A DNA stretch of 7,330 nt from Desulfovibrionaceae bacterium (GTDB lineage Bacteria > Desulfobacterota > Desulfovibrionia > Desulfovibrionales > Desulfovibrionaceae). A program made the translations under genes and the position numbers. The stretch lies in assembly GCA_030539415.1 (NCBI GenBank), contig JAUNSE010000096.1, forward strand, positions 1 to 7,330, read 5' to 3'. Below are positions 1 to 5,401 of this stretch, one piece after another (position 1 is the stretch's first letter; every line of letters begins with the position of its first letter). Under the pieces are notes generated by a model. That model was not told the origin of the DNA. It saw only the letters and a program-made list of their open reading frames with translations, and did no database searches.

Positions 1-222
1 CACCATCTGGGCGCCCATATTCTCGAACTTGTCCTCAAGCTCGATTTCCTTGGCAACCGTCACGCCGTCCTTGGTGATGACCGGAGCGCCGAAGCTCTTC
101 TCGATGGCGACGTTGCGGCCCTTGGGGCCGAGGGTCACCTTCACGGCGTTGGCAAGCTTGTCCACGCCGGCGGCCAGGCGCTCGCGGGCTTTCACATCAT
201 AAATAACTTCTTTCGCAGCCAT
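1..222 (-). CDS. groEL: Chaperonin GroEL (60 kDa, Cpn60), N-terminal fragment
   Basis: GroEL is the large subunit of the ATP-driven cytoplasmic chaperonin; two rings of seven form the cage that GroES caps. The window holds the first 74 codons of a family usually about 545 residues long; the gene leaves through the left edge, so it is cut by the window and not broken. Visible equatorial-domain landmarks are the start MAAKEV, the nucleotide-binding loop TLGPKGRNV (about residues 30-38), and SFGAP-ITKDGV with the conserved Asp of the TKDGV motif (Asp52 of the E. coli protein). ELEDKFENMGAQMV then matches GroEL almost residue for residue. The later DGTTT catalytic loop lies outside. The start is fixed by GGAGG at 233-237, ten bases before the ATG. 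It lies 65 bases after groES on the same strand with no terminator between, so the two form the usual groES-groEL operon. Confidence 0.98.
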   Translation of the reverse strand, partial: MAAKEVIYDVKARERLAAGVDKLANAVKVTLGPKGRNVAIEKSFGAPVITKDGVTVAKEIELEDKFENMGAQMV

Positions 223-287
223 GGTACTGTATCCTCCAATCCTAGATACGCTTTATTTTACTTTTGCTAATTTGATTAGTCGTCTGA

Positions 288-578
288 TTAGTCTTCGATG
301 ATGGCGAGCACGTCGTCTTCACGCAGAACCAGATGATCAACGCCGTCCAGCTTCACTTCGGTGCCGGCATACTTGTTGAAGAGAACCATGTCGCCCTTCT
401 TCACGGTCAGAGCAACGCGGTTGCCGTTGTCGTCAATCTTGCCGGGACCCGCGGCCACGACCTGACCCTTGCTGGGCTTTTCCTTGGCGGTGTCGGGGAT
501 GTACAGACCACCAGCGGTCTTTTCTTCGGATTCGAGACGCTTGACCAGAAGACGATCATTCAACGGCTGAAGTTTCAT
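288..578 (-). CDS. groES: Co-chaperonin GroES (10 kDa, Cpn10)
   Basis: GroES forms the heptameric lid of the GroEL folding chamber in the cytoplasm. The 96-residue product is the normal length. It opens with MKLQPLNDRLLVKRLE, typical of the Cpn10 fold. The mobile loop that contacts GroEL is at about residues 17-33, with the hydrophobic GGLYIPD segment. AAGPGK (42-47) follows, and the chain ends in the conserved REDDVLAIIE strand. The loop tripeptide region reads GGLYI instead of the GGIVL seen in many proteobacteria, which I recall as normal in Desulfovibrio. The start is supported by GGAGG at 589-593, ten bases before the ATG. The gene is first in the groES-groEL pair. No CIRCE element (TTAGCACTC-N9-GAGTGCTAA) and no convincing sigma32 promoter is visible upstream. 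The 3' end carries a small tandem duplication that gives three in-frame stops (288, 276, 267). Confidence 0.98.
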   Translation of the reverse strand: MKLQPLNDRLLVKRLESEEKTAGGLYIPDTAKEKPSKGQVVAAGPGKIDDNGNRVALTVKKGDMVLFNKYAGTEVKLDGVDHLVLREDDVLAIIED

Positions 579-627
579 AGTGGATATTCCTCCATACGGT
601 TGGTTACATCAGGTTCTGCCGGAACGT

Positions 628-646
628 GTCCGGGCCTTGCCCGGAC
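628..646 (-). other. GC-rich stem-loop in the groES 5' leader
   Basis: GTCCGGGC (639-646 in minus orientation) and GCCCGGAC (628-635) form a perfect 8-bp stem around a 3-base loop, about 50 bases upstream of the groES ATG. There is no U tract after it, so it is not a terminator. It would be a stable hairpin in the untranslated leader of the groES-groEL mRNA. A role in mRNA stability or regulation is only inferred. Confidence 0.5.
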
Positions 647-661
647 CTGGATGAATGTGGG

Positions 662-761
662 CTGTTCCTGCATCGCAAACAAAGATAAGTCAGAAGTGCG
701 GATAGGGAAGGGGGAAAGAGTATTTTTTTTCGTCTGGAACAGGCGAGGAACAATAAGTCAG
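662..761 (-). promoter_or_regulatory. Upstream region of groES with short direct repeats; promoter not identifiable
   Basis: This AT-richer stretch upstream of groES most likely holds its promoter, but no hexamer pair with acceptable spacing stands out. It contains a 9-bp direct repeat, CTGACTTAT on the minus strand, at 685-693 and 753-761; the similarity continues weakly beyond each copy. TGTTCC occurs twice on the minus strand with an 11-base period (736-741 and 747-752), and once inverted at 663-668. An oligo-A run (minus strand, 722-730) lies between. These could be operator half-sites or chance; nothing identifies the regulator. Confidence 0.25.
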
Positions 762-797
762 CAGTTTTCAGACTGTTGCGCGCTGTCTTTTTTTGCC

Positions 798-839
798 GGA
801 AGGAGGCCTTCCCCTCTGTCCGGACCCGTTTGGAAGGCC
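798..839. repeat. Nested, mutually exclusive inverted repeats between the ACT gene and groES
   Basis: GGCCTTCC (805-812) is perfectly inverted at 832-839 (GGAAGGCC). The 19-base interval contains the 8-bp palindrome GTCCGGAC (818-825). The same 805-812 arm can instead pair with GGAAGG at 798-803 across a 3-base loop, so the two hairpins compete. Neither is followed by a U tract on either strand. The rest of 780-990 is GC-rich, with three closely spaced GTCCGGC copies (876-882, 888-894, 897-903), and I see no gene in it. Confidence 0.4.
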
Positions 840-990
840 CTGGCCGGGCGCATCCGGGCCTGCGGGCCGGGCCGTGTCCGGCAGCCTGTCCGGCTGGTCC
901 GGCGGGTGCGGTCGCGCTGTGTCCCCCGTCCCGGGCGCGCCGGCAGGCGGAGGGAGGAGCGGGGGAGGCCGAACCGACGGCCGGGCGAAG

Positions 991-1023
991 ACAAAAGAAA
1001 GGCCCCGGAGCGTGTCCGGGGCC
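991..1023 (-). terminator. Intrinsic terminator of the ACT-domain gene
   Basis: In minus orientation a perfect 9-bp stem GGCCCCGGA / TCCGGGGCC (1001-1009 with 1015-1023, 5-base loop) is followed at once by TTTCTTTT (993-1000). It begins 30 bases after the ACT gene stop. This is a classic Rho-independent terminator and it separates the tatA/ACT transcript from groES-groEL. Confidence 0.92.
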
Positions 1024-1052
1024 GGTCGTGTGCAAAAGTGTTCCGCGCCGCG

Positions 1053-1505
1053 CTAGATGCCGCAGATCTTGTCCGGAGAGAGGATCTCGACCTTGTTCTC
1101 GAGCAGGCAGGCGATGGCCTCGTCCACCTTGTCGAAGCGGAAGATCATGGTCGCGGAGTGGGAGACCTTGGTCACGAAGGCGTACATGTACTCCACATTG
1201 ATCTTCTGCCTGGTGATGAGCTGCAGCAGCTCGTCAAGGCCGCCGGGCCTGTCGTCCACATTGACGGCAACCACGCTGGTGATGCCCAGCGTGAAGCCCT
1301 TCTCCTTGAGCAGCGCCTGGGCCTTCTGCGTGTCGCAGACGATCATGCGCAGGATGCCGAAGTCGGAGGTGTCGGCCAGGGACAGGGCGCGGAGGTTCAG
1401 TCCGGCCTGGCTCAGGGCGCTGGTCACCTCGGCCAGACGGCCGGCCCGGTTTTCCAGAAAGATGGAAATCTGTTCGGTTTTGTACTGATTCAGCTGTGCG
1501 GCCAT
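1053..1505 (-). CDS. Tandem ACT-domain protein, probable amino-acid sensor
   Basis: The 150-residue protein consists of two ACT domains and nothing else. ACT domains are small ferredoxin-like folds that bind amino acids at dimer interfaces and usually regulate amino-acid metabolism. The first covers about residues 10-66, with the typical ligand-side turn LENRAGRLAEV (17-27) followed by the helix-strand segment GLNLRALSLAD. The second covers about 77-147, with the equivalent turn VDDRPGGLDELL (83-94) and INVEYMYAF. There is no catalytic domain and no signal peptide, so it is cytoplasmic. The family (COG4747-like) is often found beside phenylacetate-CoA ligase or indolepyruvate oxidoreductase genes in sulfate reducers; here neither is in the window, so its partner is unknown. 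The start has GGGAGA at 1511-1516, five bases before the ATG. It follows tatA after 120 bases without a clear terminator, so co-transcription is possible. Confidence 0.88.
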   Translation of the reverse strand: MAAQLNQYKTEQISIFLENRAGRLAEVTSALSQAGLNLRALSLADTSDFGILRMIVCDTQKAQALLKEKGFTLGITSVVAVNVDDRPGGLDELLQLITRQKINVEYMYAFVTKVSHSATMIFRFDKVDEAIACLLENKVEILSPDKICGI

Positions 1506-1533
1506 CGGTCTCTCCCTTTGAGTTGCAGAGGAG

Positions 1534-1552
1534 CTTCCGCCACTGGCGGAGG
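1534..1552 (-). other. Stem-loop upstream of the ACT-domain gene
   Basis: CCTCCGCC / GGCGGAAG in minus orientation can form an 8-bp stem (one G-U pair) around a 3-base loop, about 30 bases before the ACT gene start. No U tract follows, so it is not a good terminator for tatA. It is a possible leader hairpin of the ACT mRNA. No convincing promoter is visible between tatA and this gene. Confidence 0.35.
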
Positions 1553-1625
1553 GGGGCAGGGATAGTTCACAAGAGTGCGAAGAAAGCGGGACGGATGCCG
1601 GGCGGGGGACCCGGAGCCGGATCGG

Positions 1626-1826
1626 CTAGGAATTCTTCTCGCCGGACTCCGTTTTCTTTGCCTCGGCCTTGGGCGTGATGTCTATCTCGTCGGGCTCGCT
1701 GGTGGCCTTTTTGAAGTTGCGGATGGCGCGGCCGAGACCGCCGCCGATTTCAGGAAGCTTCTTGGCGCCGAAAAGGACAAGGACGACAAGAAGAATGATC
1801 AGCATTTCCTGCATTCCGATTCCCAT
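1626..1826 (-). CDS. tatA: Twin-arginine translocase subunit TatA (TatA/E family)
   Basis: TatA is the small membrane protein that oligomerises to let folded, twin-arginine-signal proteins cross the cytoplasmic membrane. The 66-residue product shows the whole family layout. A short N-terminal membrane helix spans about residues 5-20 (EMLIILLVVLVLFG), with polar Gln6/Glu7 near its start. It continues into the FG hinge (19-20) and KKLPEIG (22-28). An amphipathic helix to about 42 (LGRAIRNFKKA) and a charged, disordered tail complete it. The FG hinge favours TatA/E over TatB, which normally has a GP hinge and a longer tail. The start has GAGGAG at 1835-1840, eight bases upstream. A sigma70-type promoter at 1926-1955 lies about 95 bases upstream. 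No tatB or tatC is in the window. Tat export matters in sulfate reducers for periplasmic hydrogenases and formate dehydrogenases. Confidence 0.95.
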   Translation of the reverse strand: MGIGMQEMLIILLVVLVLFGAKKLPEIGGGLGRAIRNFKKATSEPDEIDITPKAEAKKTESGEKNS

Positions 1827-1884
1827 ACTGTAAGCTCCTCAGTGGTTAATCTGCGAGTGAAGATGCAAGTGCATTCAGTTTGAA

Positions 1885-1912
1885 GGGCAGGGACTGCGGT
1901 GCAGTCTGGCCC
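1885..1912 (-). other. Stem-loop in the tatA 5' leader
   Basis: GACTGC (1901-1906 in minus orientation) pairs perfectly with GCAGTC (1892-1897) across a 3-base loop. Four further pairs, GGGC with GCCC (1909-1912 and 1885-1888), extend it beyond a small internal loop. It lies a few bases downstream of the predicted transcription start of tatA, so it would sit near the 5' end of the mRNA, where such hairpins often protect against decay. The role is inferred. Confidence 0.45.
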
Positions 1913-1925
1913 GTATGATTTGGCC

Positions 1926-1955
1926 ACAATAGCCCGCACAGCGGCCCAAGGTCAA
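1926..1955 (-). promoter_or_regulatory. Sigma70-type promoter of tatA
   Basis: On the minus strand TTGACC (1950-1955, five of six consensus bases) and TATTGT (1926-1931, four of six) are separated by 18 bases. The predicted start is near 1919, giving a tatA leader of about 93 bases. The -35 region lies within CTTGACCTTGG, an 11-mer found again at the -35 of the greA promoter. Confidence 0.65.
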
Positions 1956-1978
1956 GGGAGAGGGGCGGTCCGTCCGCA

Positions 1979-1997
1979 GCGTCCGGCACACCGGCGC
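1979..1997 (-). other. GC-rich hairpin after the carboxypeptidase gene
   Basis: GCG-CCGG / CCGG-A-CGC in minus orientation forms a seven-pair stem with one bulged base and a TGTG loop, about 35 bases after the carboxypeptidase stop and just before the tatA promoter. No run of Us follows. It may stabilise the 3' end or act as a weak or Rho-assisted terminator. No better terminator is visible in this gap. Confidence 0.35.
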
Positions 1998-2033
1998 CCG
2001 TTGGCCAGGACGCCCCGCCCGGACCATCGCGGG

Positions 2034-3203
2034 CTACTGCTGCCGCTTCTGCCCGGACTGCTTCCGCTCGCCCTTGCCGCGTCCCTGCTTCTGCTTATTC
2101 CTTGTCTGGCTCTGCTTCGTCTGGGCCTGCTTTGCCTTCCGGCTCTGCTTCGCCTGACTCTTCTTCGCCTGCCCCTGCTTTTTCACGGCCTTCTTCTTGC
2201 CGCTCCTGTCCTGTCTGGCGGACTTCTTCTTGGCGACGGGCCTCGCCTTCTGCACCTTGCCGGACTTCTTCGTGGAGCCGAGCTGGCGGCCGGAGGGGCC
2301 GCCGACAAGCTGCTGCACCTTCTGGGCGCTGTTCGGATATTTCAGGCCGGCGGCGAGCAGGGTCGAGGCGGCGGACTCGCGGCGCGCCTTGGACTTGCCG
2401 CCGAGCACCACGATGAGCAGGCGCGTCTTGCCGCGCGTGGTCAGGATGATGTTGTAGCCTGAGCTCAAGGTGAAGCCGGTCTTCAGGCCGTTGACGCCGC
2501 GGGAGCCCAGAAAGGGGTTGGTCGTGGTGAGCATGCGCTTTCTGTGCCTGAAGGAGCTCGTGGAGTGGATGCGCATGGCTCCGGGGTGCCTGGACATGTA
2601 GGCCCGGCACAGCCTCGCCAGATCCCTGGCCGTGGTCACCTGGCCCGCCGCGGGCAGGCCGGTGGGATTGCGGAAGCGCGTGCGCTTCATGCCGAGGCGC
2701 GCGGCCTTGGCGTTCATGGCCTGCACAAAGGCGCGCTGGCTGCCGGACGTGGCCAGGGCGAGCGCCGTGGCCGCGTCGTTGCCGGAGGCGATGATGGCCC
2801 CGCGCAGGAGATTCTCGATGGTCACGTACTCGCCGCTGCGCAGACGCATGGTGGAGCCGCCGACGCGGGCCACCTGCGGCGAGATGCGCACCTTGGTCTG
2901 CATGGAGAAGCGTCCGGCCGCCACGGCGTCGTGGACCAGGAAGGAGGTCATGACCTTGGTCAGCGAGGCCGGCGGAATGGCCATGTCCGCATTCTTCTGG
3001 TAGAGGATGCGGCCCGTGTTCATGTTGATCATGAGGGCGGCCCGGACGGGCACGCCGGCCAGGGCGGGCGATGCGGCAAGCGCAGCCGCGCACAGAACAA
3101 GCACCGCTGCGAGGAGCGGTGCGATGAGGCGGGCTGTCCGGCCCCCGGACTGTCCGGCCCTGCGGACGGAAGGGAACTGAACTGAGTCTGAGACTTCCAG
3201 CAA
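2034..3203 (-). CDS. D-alanyl-D-alanine carboxypeptidase, peptidase family S11 (PBP5/6-like), with basic C-terminal tail
   Basis: Enzymes of this family remove the terminal D-Ala from peptidoglycan pentapeptides in the periplasm and so limit cross-linking. All three penicillin-binding motifs are present in order: SLTK at 80-83 (Ser80 nucleophile, Lys83), SGN at 140-142 and KTG at 241-243. A long N-terminal region with a hydrophobic segment (about 26-45) and an ALA site at 47-49 looks like a Sec signal peptide. The catalytic domain ends near residue 295. Instead of the PBP5 C-terminal beta domain and membrane anchor, the last 79 residues are low-complexity Lys/Gln/Ser (31 Lys or Arg against two acidic residues). 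No ATG is available before the signal segment. The start is TTG at 3203, with GGAG at 3213-3216 nine bases upstream, overlapping the end of the AI-2E gene. The start lies six bases after the AI-2E stop, so the two are almost certainly co-transcribed and translationally coupled. The exact subfamily (dacA, dacC or dacF type) cannot be told. Confidence 0.93.
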   Translation of the reverse strand: MLEVSDSVQFPSVRRAGQSGGRTARLIAPLLAAVLVLCAAALAASPALAGVPVRAALMINMNTGRILYQKNADMAIPPASLTKVMTSFLVHDAVAAGRFSMQTKVRISPQVARVGGSTMRLRSGEYVTIENLLRGAIIASGNDAATALALATSGSQRAFVQAMNAKAARLGMKRTRFRNPTGLPAAGQVTTARDLARLCRAYMSRHPGAMRIHSTSSFRHRKRMLTTTNPFLGSRGVNGLKTGFTLSSGYNIILTTRGKTRLLIVVLGGKSKARRESAASTLLAAGLKYPNSAQKVQQLVGGPSGRQLGSTKKSGKVQKARPVAKKKSARQDRSGKKKAVKKQGQAKKSQAKQSRKAKQAQTKQSQTRNKQKQGRGKGERKQSGQKRQQ

Positions 3204-3209
3204 GGGATG

Positions 3210-4502
3210 CTACTCCAGGCTGTCGTGACGGCGTATGTTTGAATTGGACCTTGCGGCCAGGGGCTGCAGCATGGAGGGATAGGCGAGGTTGCCCTCCTCC
3301 ATGGCCTGTATGGAAAGGGCGAGCAGCACGGGCCCGAGAATGATGCCGATCGTGCCGAAGGCCGCTATGCCGCAGAAGATGACCAGAATCAGGACCATGA
3401 AGCTGGCCTTGATGCCGGTCTTGAGGAAGATCGGCCGCAGCACGCTGTCCGCCGAGGAGACGATGGCCACGCACCAGACGACCAGGGCCAGGGCGGCCAT
3501 GGGATGGCCGGTGGCCCACAGATGCAGGGCCAGCGGCGCCCAGACGAGGGCCGTGCCGAACATGGGAATGGGCGCCAGAATGGCGGCCACAAGACCCCAG
3601 AAGGCGAACTGGCTGACTCCGACCAGGGCGAAGCCGATGGCGCAGAGGAAGCCCTGGATGATAGCCACGAAGACCACGCCCATCAGGATGGCGCGCAGGG
3701 CCGAGCGGATGGACAGGGTGAAGCGGTGCAGGATGAGCGGGTTCAGGTGCAGCAGGCGGGCCGAGATGAGGCGGATGCGAGGGGCATAGATGATGAAGAT
3801 GAACGCGAGGCCCAGGAAGAGGACGAAGTGGATGGCCACCGAGGAGGCGCCGCCGAGCAGGTCGAAGCCCTGATTGGCCCACTTGACCAGGGTGTCGGTG
3901 GAGAAGTTGCTCAGGTAGCCGGCCAGGGTCTCCTGATAGCTCTCGATGTCCCTGGCCACCTTGTCCAGGCCGGGAATGGTCTGAATCTTCTCCACCAGCC
4001 CGTCAATGCGCTGGGCGAGCTCGTCCGGCAGCTCGAAATTGTGCATCCACAGCTCGCGCATGCGCGCGAAGCCGCTGGCAATCTGCGGCGTCACCATGAC
4101 CACGAACAGGGCCACCGGTATGGCCACGGACAGGAAGATGGCCGAGAAGGTGCCCAGCATGGGCAGGGCCCTGAACCAGCCGGTCCTGAAGGCCAGGCTG
4201 AACCTGGTGCCCGCGGGCAGGGTGTGCCTGCGCCCGATCAGGGGCAGCACCCGGGTCTCCCTCCTGCCGGAGGCGGCGGCCTCTGCCTCGAGCTCCGCCT
4301 TTCTGCGCTCGAGCCTGCGGCGGCCGCGGCGCGCGTAGCGGCGCAGCTTCAGATAGAGCGGATAGGCCAGGCAGGCGAAGCAGCCGGCCAGAAAGACGGT
4401 GTTCGGCATCGGCCAGAGCAGGAGAATCCAGACCACGCCTGCGATGAAGTACATGACGCGGGGCAGAAAGAGCGAGGGTCCTGACTGGGGCTGACCTGAC
4501 AT
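3210..4502 (-). CDS. AI-2E (PerM/UPF0118) family membrane transporter
   Basis: This is a 430-residue polytopic inner-membrane protein. The family (PF01594) includes E. coli TqsA, linked to autoinducer-2 export, and PerM; other members are sodium/proton antiporters, so the substrate cannot be assigned. Predicted membrane segments are about 16-30, 34-51, 117-138, 221-240, 270-296, 298-320, 333-349 and 367-398. The family signature is the C-terminal part. A Pro-rich turn APIPMFGTALVWAP (310-323) is followed by SADSVLRPIFL (350-360), which matches the conserved D-x-x-LRP motif. Then comes a Gly-rich last membrane stretch ending FGTIGIILGPVLLAL (382-396). The large soluble loop between the third and fourth segments (about 139-220) is typical. 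Unusual is a highly charged, Arg/Glu-rich cytoplasmic insert at about 52-110. GGAG at 4509-4512 precedes the ATG by six bases. It is first in a two-gene operon with the D,D-carboxypeptidase. The 107 bases upstream contain no recognisable promoter. Confidence 0.93.
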   Translation of the reverse strand: MSGQPQSGPSLFLPRVMYFIAGVVWILLLWPMPNTVFLAGCFACLAYPLYLKLRRYARRGRRRLERRKAELEAEAAASGRRETRVLPLIGRRHTLPAGTRFSLAFRTGWFRALPMLGTFSAIFLSVAIPVALFVVMVTPQIASGFARMRELWMHNFELPDELAQRIDGLVEKIQTIPGLDKVARDIESYQETLAGYLSNFSTDTLVKWANQGFDLLGGASSVAIHFVLFLGLAFIFIIYAPRIRLISARLLHLNPLILHRFTLSIRSALRAILMGVVFVAIIQGFLCAIGFALVGVSQFAFWGLVAAILAPIPMFGTALVWAPLALHLWATGHPMAALALVVWCVAIVSSADSVLRPIFLKTGIKASFMVLILVIFCGIAAFGTIGIILGPVLLALSIQAMEEGNLAYPSMLQPLAARSNSNIRRHDSLE

Positions 4503-4605
4503 GGGCGACTCCGTGTGCGGCGTGGATGAGTGGACGGCAGGCTGAACGGATGCCTTGCGGCGGTGAATGCCGGGAGGGCCTGGGGGAGGAAAGGCGGAAT
4601 GGCAG

Positions 4606-4640
4606 GGAAAGGCCGGCCTCCCGCTGGACGGGGGCCGGCC
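4606..4640 (-). terminator. Probable intrinsic terminator of greA
   Basis: Nine bases after the greA stop, GGCCGGCC-CCCG (4629-4640) pairs with CGGG-A-GGCCGGCC (4611-4623) on the minus strand, giving 12 base pairs with one bulge and a 5-base loop. Only three Ts follow (4608-4610), so the U tract is short. The extreme stem strength and the position argue for a terminator that isolates greA from the AI-2E operon. Confidence 0.6.
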
Positions 4641-4649
4641 GTAAAAAAG

Positions 4650-5138
4650 CTAGTCGGAAACGACCTGCGAGCCGAGGAAGCGGATGTCGGTGATCTCGTA
4701 CACGACATTGCCCTTGGGAATGGCGATGGTCACCTCGTCGCCGACCTCGTGGCCGAGCAGGGCGCTGCCCACGGGAGACTGGAAGGAGATGGAGCCCTTG
4801 GCGAGGTCGGCCTCGTCGGGGCCGAGAATGGTGTAGACCTTCTCCTCCTCGGTATCCACATCGATCAGGGTCACGGTGCAGCCGAAGACAACCCTGTCGC
4901 CGGACAGCTTGTCCAGATCTATGATGTTGCTCTGGGCCAGACGGGCCTCGAGGTAGGTGATGCGGGCCTCGCTCATGCCCTGCTTCTCGCGGGCGGCGTC
5001 GTAGCCGGCATTCTCGCGCAGATCGCCCTGTTCGCGGGCTTCCTTGATAGCCTGAATGATAGCAGGACGATCTTCCTTGAGTTGGGCCAGCTCCTTGACG
5101 AGCTTCTGATAGCCCTGAGCCGAAATGGGAATCGCCAT
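4650..5138 (-). CDS. greA: Transcription elongation factor GreA
   Basis: GreA enters the secondary channel of RNA polymerase and stimulates cleavage of backtracked transcripts, rescuing stalled complexes. The 162-residue length is normal. The N-terminal coiled-coil hairpin (about 1-75) carries the conserved tip EQGDLRENAGYDAAREKQG (36-54), with acidic residues Asp39 and Glu42 matching the catalytic-tip Asp41/Glu44 of E. coli. The C-terminal FKBP-like domain (about 80-160) shows YTILGPDEAD (102-111) and SPVGSALLGHEVGDEV (121-136). The reading frame continues upstream to an ATG at 5264, but I chose the ATG at 5138. There GGAGG (5145-5149) lies six bases upstream and the protein begins at the family's usual N-terminus; the extension would be Arg-rich and family-foreign. 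Transcription probably starts near 5447, giving an unusually long leader of about 309 bases with an internal terminator and further hairpins. Confidence 0.98.
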   Translation of the reverse strand: MAIPISAQGYQKLVKELAQLKEDRPAIIQAIKEAREQGDLRENAGYDAAREKQGMSEARITYLEARLAQSNIIDLDKLSGDRVVFGCTVTLIDVDTEEEKVYTILGPDEADLAKGSISFQSPVGSALLGHEVGDEVTIAIPKGNVVYEITDIRFLGSQVVSD

Positions 5139-5296
5139 GTCAAACCTCCGAAGAAAACAGTGAAAGCTGCGTCCGGTCCGCCGGCGAGCGCCTCGTCCGC
5201 GCGCGGCCTGCGCGCCCGGGGGCCGAATGGGCATGAGGTCCGCCGCGACGGACCCCGCCCGCAAAAGGCCGGGGAACTGGAACGTCAGAAAATGCG

Positions 5297-5322
5297 CGCT
5301 TTTGAAAAGGTGTACAAAAGCG
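5297..5322 (-). other. Perfect inverted repeat in the greA leader (hairpin 3)
   Basis: CGCTTTTG and CAAAAGCG form a perfect 8-bp inverted repeat around a 10-base loop, about 160 bases before the greA ATG. In the leader RNA it would be the third hairpin after the attenuator and the 5358-5379 stem. It could alternatively be a protein-binding operator at DNA level. No U tract follows it. Confidence 0.45.
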
Positions 5323-5357
5323 GAAGAAAGGGAAAAACGGCAAAGATATATGGATCC

Positions 5358-5379
5358 GTCCGGAAGGAAAGTTCCGGAC
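5358..5379 (-). other. Perfect inverted repeat in the greA leader (hairpin 2)
   Basis: GTCCGGAA and TTCCGGAC form a perfect 8-bp inverted repeat around a 6-base loop. It begins 22 bases downstream of the poly-U tract of the leader terminator in the direction of greA transcription. It lacks a U tract on either strand, so it is a leader hairpin or an operator, not a second terminator. Further downstream, 5161-5260 is very GC-rich with several short self-complementary stretches (for example GTCCG/CGGAC at 5238-5253) and no convincing gene. Confidence 0.45.
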
Positions 5380-5401
5380 CGGCAGGCGCGGGACGGGGGG
5401 T

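Noticed and set aside
594..780. CIRCE element or sigma32 promoter upstream of groES
   Set aside because: I searched for TTAGCACTC/GAGTGCTAA and for CTTGAA plus CCCCAT-type hexamers and found no acceptable match in this interval.
333..1565. 410-codon plus-strand frame opposite groES and the ACT gene
   Set aside because: It runs antisense through two conserved genes and a terminator, and its product has no recognisable domain.
1626..1826. TatB instead of TatA
   Set aside because: A Glu near the start of the helix is TatB-like, but the hinge is FG followed by KKLPEIG, and the tail is short, as in TatA/E.
2095..3882. 595-codon minus-strand frame overlapping both the AI-2E and carboxypeptidase genes
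   Set aside because: It is an out-of-frame shadow rich in Arg, Pro and His; the overlapping frames carry complete family motifs.
5139..5264. N-terminal extension of greA to an upstream ATG at 5264
   Set aside because: The extension is Arg/Gly-rich and unlike any GreA. The ATG at 5138 has GGAGG at six bases and begins exactly where the family begins.
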